Positions 58,023 through 64,000 of a stretch of 64,000 nt of DNA are shown in pieces. The notes under the pieces are model-generated. The model saw nothing but the letters and a program-made list of their open reading frames with translations, searched no databases and was not told the DNA's origin. Positions within the stretch are counted from its first letter, which is position 1. Every line of letters starts with the position of its first letter. The translations under genes and the position numbers were made by a program. The stretch covers positions 39,630,336 through 39,694,335 of the forward strand of contig OX328125.1 of assembly GCA_946811695.1 (NCBI GenBank), in the 5' to 3' direction. The DNA comes from Gonocerus acuteangulatus (Eukaryota; Arthropoda; Insecta; Hemiptera; Coreidae).

Positions 58023-61000
58023 TCGGTGGCAAAAACAAAAACGGACACTTAATATTTTTTTAGTTCGCTAGCCGATTGTGAGTGATGTTTTCGTTTTGTC
58101 AGTAATCTGGCTGGAGGAGCTTAGGGACGGACAACAGCTGATAATGAACCTGGTTATGGAGACATTGATTTATTTAGGTTAGTTGCCGAAAGAAAATACT
58201 AATTTTTTTTACACATTAATATTCTAAGCGGTTTAAGTTGAAGCGAATATTTTTTTCAATAGAAGTTCCTGGGTGCTTTATATATACATGTATGTAGGCC
58301 ATATAAGTACAGTTTTGGGATGTTAGGCAAACAAACACTAGTATTACTAATCTAGATCATAGCTTGGTTATTACATAATAAAATAGGAAATTTATAAATC
58401 TAATAAGACCTCCCATGAGAAAGTTATGAGCTCCTTCAAAATACTTTCATATATAGTACCTCATGAGGGCAAGGCGATAAACATACCCAAGGCAATGTCA
58501 TCAGGGTACCGGCCGAAGGTTGGCTTAATGTATGCGCTCTTGCACAATCGAGGAATTAGGTGGACTTATAAGGAGATGCCAAGGGTTTCAGGCCTTGCCC
58601 GCCTTTCTTGCCGGCTCTCGTGTCTAATTTATGTAATGCTCGGGAGAAATTTGTTTCCATCTATAGGTCGGACAGATGAGCTTAAAACCATATGAAGTTA
58701 AGTGCACTGCGGTGGACGAATTGAAGAAGTGCCTGTCAGCAAAAAGCTACGATTACACATCGTCATTAACGCTTGATGAATGAGGCTTCTACAAAATGAA
58801 TTTGGACAAAGAATGACATAGGCGAAGATTATCAAATGGGAGATACGTTTAACAAGGCTAATATAATTAAAGAAGAAATACATTTTTTAAGAATACAACA
58901 GTTTAACGAAGAAAGGAAGGTCACATTTTTTGGGTTTTCACTTATATCTCAGAAACCCTGCGGCCTAACGACTACCATTCAGGTTTTTCGAAATATCTTT
59001 AGTTTTCGAGACATCCACTTTTAAATGATTGTCATTTTGAGGAATAAAACACTTTTTGCTCTTCTTGAGTGTGAATAACTGGTCAGCGGGCCCAAAATTA
59101 TATATTTTGTGCTATTTATACGTCCAGTAATGGAGTATATTTTGGACAATACATTGACTGGAAATGGTGTAAAATTGAAAGATACAGTTGTCGCCAGATT
59201 TCTCGATGAGCACTGAAACTGTTTTAACGTTTGAAGGAAAATACATAAAATAGTAAAGTAAGATATATTCTTGAAGGGGAATGTAATGCTCTACAACCCT
59301 ATAAACGGCATTTTTTGGTTTATTCTTAAAGAGTTATCCGGTCAAAAAGAGCAAAAAGTATGTTTTTCCCAAAATGACATTCAAGAGCGGATATCGAAAA
59401 AATTTTCAATCTTTAACTGTTCCTTGCCTGGACTGCAGAGAGCAGGAGAATTATACAATAAGGTTGAACATGACCCTGCACCAACAATAAATGCAGTGAT
59501 TGAGACCTTGGTGATTTATGAACCTGATTGGACAAAGGAAACATTCCACGTCGCCATAGTTCCATGTTTGGCGAGCAAGTCTCCATCGAGGGTGCAAAAA
59601 TGATAGCATTATGAGGCGATGAGTCAGCCAACCAACGATAAGGCTGCTTAACATCTTCGCTGTTGTCTGCAGAAGATAATAACATTTCTTGAACGTTTTT
59701 TTTTTTCATTTTATTTTATATGGGCTTAAATGCTTCCATAATTAATCAAAAATGATGTCCAAGAGTGTTTATGTGCCGGAATAGAGCCAAAATAGAAAAT
59801 TAAGGATTGTTCGGCATTTTCGAAAAAATTAATACATAGTGTTTTGGCTTTAGATAAATATGATGTTATGCCGTCTGTCTGAGGTTCCAGGAGTACATGG
59901 GTTAAAATTTCAGCCTAAGGAATTAATTTAAAGAAAAGTGAAGACTTGAAAATCACCAACGGCGTCAGCTGTCCAGCATATTATACAATAGTTTTATATA
60001 TTTCTTTGTTTGTCTTAGGAGAGTTAAAAATATTTGGCTGCAGTTATCCTACAGGTATTAAGAATGCTGGAGCCCGTAGCGAAGGATAGGCTCAAACCCG
60101 GAGGCATTCAAATCACCCAAGAATTTCAGCTATTTCCCTCTCCTTCCTCATCTCTATCTCCACTAAGCCGATGGCTCATTTCTATATTTGGATCTTATTA
60201 TGAAGGTAATTCTTAGATTTATATCTATCAGATAGAGGATCCTTTTCATGTTAAAACTTTCTTGGAGAAATATCCATTCAAAAGGGTCTAAAAAGCGTAG
60301 TTTAAGAACGCACTATGGCCAATTTTAGGGAATTATGACTCATCGATAGCATGGTTAATTTTTTTTTTTGACTCACTTAAATGTCTCAAAGTGATGGCTT
60401 TATTAAGAATTTTGTTATAATTATTTGAGTGTGAGTGAGTTTAATTATTAAGTGACCAAATCTATATGTTTTCCTTTACTTGAGTGAGCCATTCTATTGA
60501 AGACATATGCGATTACTTGTTTAAGAGTTTTTTTTTTCTTTCTAACTTAATTTTAAATTTTCGAATCCTTGGTATTTTATTAAGTTCATTCTTCATACTG
60601 ACTAAGATTTTTTTATTTAAAAAAAATGTAATCTCTAGCCTATGTATTAAAAAAACTGACGTTTACAAACTTTAGCGATGGTGGTTTGGTTTCGATCATA
60701 AGTAAATACAGCATGAGAACATAAATTTTTACTAAAACCGAATTTTTTTTTTGTTTCGATTTTTGATAATTACTTAATAACACTGACCGACATGAAGCTT
60801 GCCTCTGGAGAGACGATTTTAGGTTTTCAATCGAAATAATATATTCTTTGGTTGAATATTTAATAGTTGACACTTTCTCAATGTGCTATAGTTTTGGTGA
60901 TTTACCAAACTCCTATTTGTTAGTCAAATTTTGAATTTCTGATTAGGTATTGCAAATATTAGTATCGTAGTAAAATATCTTAGAGAGAACATTTTAGACA

Positions 61001-61860
61001 CACGACAAGGAAACTGACGAAAATAAGTCATAAGCGGAAATTAGTCATTCCGCCTTCTCAACTTTCACCCTAGAACAACATTATCAAAATGCGTGTCTCA
61101 TTTTCTTTAAAAAATTAACAGGCTTGTAAGACGATAAAACCTCAAGAACTGATTTCTTTCTTGAGTAAATATATTTGCTTTGAGACTGCAACCATAGAGA
61201 TTGGCTAATTAAGGTGTGCCTTGCAAATAGTGTGTAATAAAACAAGAGTCGTTTTTATGGCGGCCAAGTGTTAAAGGCTTGTAATCAATGACGTGTACAT
61301 GTTGTCGAAAGCGTGTACGTTGCTTAAACTCTCTTAAACCCTTATGCACGGAGAAAGTGTTTCGTAAGTCCTTCTTTATCGGCTGCAAATTCTCATTACT
61401 ACTTATCAGATAATCAGTTAGTCAGTATTTAGTTTTTATAAAAGCACTCATTAATCACGCCTACGCTGATTATTGTCCAAACAGGAATTAGTTGATATTT
61501 AAAATCCAATGGTGATTTATTCTCTGATAACCCCCTCCTTACAATGACTCTTTAATTTCTTCCTGTCGACCTTTTTACCCCAAACATATGACTGACCTCC
61601 GTTTCTTAGGGACAGGTTTGATGTCGCATACACCTAATGGGACTAAATAAAAAGTTCTTTCTATGGAAAGGTAATGAATTAACTATTGCCTATGCTTAGG
61701 ATCCAATTCTAATTCTTTTTTTAAAAACAAATATTTTTTGTATGTTAGGTAAATACGCCTAGAGACAGACTCAAATAAAAAAAAAATATAAAATAAACCT
61801 TTCATTGGGACTACATACTTTAGTGGGGCACTATGAATAATTCTTAAGAGGTGAATGCAT
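58022..61860. other. Unassigned stretch, no gene recognised
   Basis: GGTGGCAAAAACAAAAACGG at 58025 resembles a Tc1-type terminal repeat, but no partner was found. Overlapping frames at 59271-59709 on both strands cannot be interpreted. Confidence 0.35.
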
Positions 61861-61867
61861 AGAGATG

Positions 61868-61985
61868 GAGGCCCGTTGGCGGCTGTCGTGGATTCGATTT
61901 CCACTAGGAGTAGTGGCTTTTCCTTCGAAAAATAAAACGTTTTAGCCCTATCCTAGCTAGAAAAAATGTTGATGACTTGTTGAAA
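61868..61985 (+). mobile_element. SINE family B copy, 3'-truncated
   Basis: GGAGGCCCGTTGGCGGC head, GTGGATTCGATTTCCAC box B and TTAGCCCTATCCTAGCTAG body; the 3' part is lost. Confidence 0.7.
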
Positions 61986-62205
61986 TTGAATAAAACAAAT
62001 GTTTTCCTTAGAAGGGATATGGAAGGCCTCTTTTCCTTCTACAATATGGAACACCCCTTTTCCTAAGAAGACACACATTCCCTATCCCGATCATTTAACT
62101 ATCTTGTTTCATCGGCGGAATATTCGCGAAAAAAAAATCACTGACAAAATTAGAGAAAAGCTAAACCGGGTCATAAAATAACAATAATTTATTTTTTATT
62201 TAATA

Positions 62206-62737
62206 CTAGCTGTTACCCAGCGTGCCATGCTACATCTATTTTATATTCAGTTGCTGTTACCCTGCGTGCCATACTAGACTTACTTTAAATTATATAATAA
62301 AAAAAATGAAGAAAAATCATTATAAAATTATATTGTAAAATTATGACTCTGAGTAATAATGTAAAAATCGGTCTAAAAGAGTTTTCTTCAGCAGCAGTGG
62401 AGGGGATAGCATATTTAGCTTTGGACTTCACTTGTCATACAACGGACAATATGCCAGAAATGATAGAATGCTGTTCCGTTAAGGTCCGTCTAAGTAAATA
62501 TCACATTTTTCAAAAGTTACGATTTCTAAAAATTTACTCTTCTGTAACTGTTCGGGTTCACAGTTTCGAGCCCGTGGCCTCCGAACCGTGAGTCCTAGAC
62601 AATTTTGACCTAGCCTATGACACTCCTATGACAAGACCTAACTGTGTGCCAAGTTTGGTCAAAATCGATTGAACGGTGTGGATTTGTATAAGGAATAGAC
62701 AGACAGACACATAGTTAAATTTTATATATATGTAGAT
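62206..62737 (+). repeat. Second copy of the ACTAGCTGTTACCC...TATATGTAGAT repeat
   Basis: Starts CTAGCTGTTACCCAGCGTGC (with a second partial GCTGTTACCCTGCGTGC at 62253). It ends with GTGTGCCAAGTTTGGTCAAA, CAGACAGACACA and TTTTATATATATGTAGAT. The open frame 62343-62591 inside it is not recognisable. Confidence 0.65.
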
Positions 62738-62739
62738 AA

Positions 62740-64000
62740 TTTCCCAAGAGGTCTCTTTCGATTATTATTATCAGTCATATTGAGATCACATTGTGTGAGT
62801 CCCGAAGTGATAACACAAAGCTGCACCTAATCACGTGTATATAAATTAATTTAAGAAATTTAGAAAGCTATACGTCCGGAGTACCCGTGGTCTTTTAGCT
62901 TCCTAAATAATTATTATGAGAAATCAGTAAAAACTAATTTTTCTTTTTTGTAATAGTTCAAAGGAATGATATTAAAAATGAAATAAAATTAGAAACAGGA
63001 AGACAGCTTTATTTTCATTTGATATGAGAAATTTATAATGGTCAATAAGATTCATTATATCTAGTTATAAACTAATGGAAACAAAGCAGCATTCTGTCCT
63101 TTCATTATTCCAGGAGCAAAGGAGCCTGACAAAGGCATCGGTATGAAAACATAATGGACGATGATAAAGTTTATATGGAGACAGCAATATTAGAGCATCT
63201 TTATCGTTAGAGATAAACTTCAATAGATTATGATTAAATATTCATAAGTAAGAGAATAATGATCAATGATCAATTGAACAATTTCCTTCAAACAGAAGGA
63301 GGTTATTTTTAATTACCTACCTAAATCTTTATTTTGAAGAAACATTAACGAGTCTGCCTGGAGTTTGCACCAAGAATCTATCTTTTGACACTCCCGCGCG
63401 TTGCAAATTATGGTACCGAGCTTCATATCACACCAGGGAACGTTAATTCATCTAAAGGAACCAAATCTTCATACAGATAGAACAGTCATAAATTACTTCG
63501 TTTACCATTAGTTTTTGTATAGAGTACATATCCAGTATAGTAATACATCTTGTCCAATAATGCCCTGTCTAATTGATGCGTTTAAAGTATAATTGTATAG
63601 TGAATGACTTACTATCATGCTTTATTAAATAATACTTTACTACCCATTGTGTAATGAAAAGTTTTTAATTGAACGAGAGAAAAATAGCATGTTCCGGGAA
63701 AAATAATTAAGTGAAGTTTGATTAGTAAAAATAAACCAAAAGAAAAATATTTTGATTCGCAATTGTATATAATACCGATGAAATAAATTGGTTAGGCTTT
63801 TGACTGATTTCCTCTTTTTGATATGAAATATGCATAAAAAAAAAAAAAAAAAATGACTCTAGTTTTAACAGGTTTAACGGGTTGTAACCGTTAATAAAAT
63901 AAGCACAAAAAAAATAATTACGTATTGCGTTATATTTTAATCCACCGTGACGACATTTTTGCAAGGTTCATTGTATTTAAACAACTAGCTGAACGGCAGA
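62740..64000. other. AT-rich stretch, nothing recognised
   Basis: Only a weak hammerhead-like motif (63124-63152) and an A run (63837-63853). Confidence 0.4.
63124..63152 (+). ncRNA. Weak hammerhead-core-like motif (speculative)
   Basis: CCTGACAAAGGCATCGGTATGAAAAC has the same layout as the motifs at 30.1 and 39.06 kb, but the first box is CUGACAA, which departs from CUGANGA. Confidence 0.15.

Noticed and set aside
58022..58070. Tc1-like terminal repeat (GGTGGCAAAAACAAAAACGG)
   Set aside because: No inverted partner and no transposase fragment were found downstream.
58426..58695. 89-codon plus-strand frame
   Set aside because: No recognisable family and no splice support.
59271..59709. Antiparallel frames of about 100 codons
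   Set aside because: Neither shows a domain; one being coding would make the other a shadow, and nothing favours either.

Overview
This window looks like an AT-rich metazoan nuclear genome, most likely an arthropod. The evidence is spliceosomal introns (GTAAG donors, pyrimidine-tract/AG acceptors), long (TA)n microsatellites, tRNA-derived SINEs, mariner-type DNA transposons and a non-LTR retrotransposon with endonuclease, reverse transcriptase and RNase H. I see no operons, bacterial signals or CRISPR. The species cannot be named from the sequence alone.

Only one host gene is clear. It lies on the minus strand between about 19.28 and 7.98 kb and encodes a giant smoothelin-like protein. Four coding exons can be joined in frame: 19271-19209, 18060-10252, 10173-10012 and 8408-7976. 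They give at least 2,822 residues. There is a smoothelin domain at the extreme N-terminus and a second about 2,600 residues later, and both are cut by an intron at the same place. Between them is one 7.8 kb exon of Ser/Pro/Lys/Arg/Glu-rich, presumably disordered sequence with several internal repeat types. The last visible exon ends in phase 1 at a good donor. The C-terminal calponin-homology domain expected of smoothelins was not found, so the 3' end probably lies beyond position 1.

The rest is mostly transposon-derived. From 42.2 to about 48.4 kb (minus) sits a non-LTR retrotransposon with two uninterrupted ORFs: a 453-aa ORF1 with three zinc knuckles and a 1,222-aa EN-RT-RNase H ORF2. It resembles the I clade and is followed by a cluster of long poly(A)-type tracts. 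A related decayed RNase H fragment lies at 33.7-34.5 kb, and its 3' end is duplicated head to head as a large hairpin. A scrap of another reverse transcriptase lies near 24.5 kb. Two short, internally deleted mariner/Tc1-type elements with terminal inverted repeats and TA flanks lie at 40.20-40.74 and 53.60-54.35 kb. A related repeat at 48.5-48.8 kb preserves the empty site of the first.

At least three SINE-like families are scattered on both strands. One copy has an 11-bp target duplication, and one family is regularly followed by (TA)n. Other structures are a foldback element at 4.35-4.88 kb, a polyG-containing minisatellite at 36.0-36.7 kb, a MITE-like unit at 50.0-50.25 kb, and several copies of a CTGAAGA...GAAAC motif reminiscent of a hammerhead-ribozyme core. 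No convincing host gene is visible from 48.9 to 64 kb.
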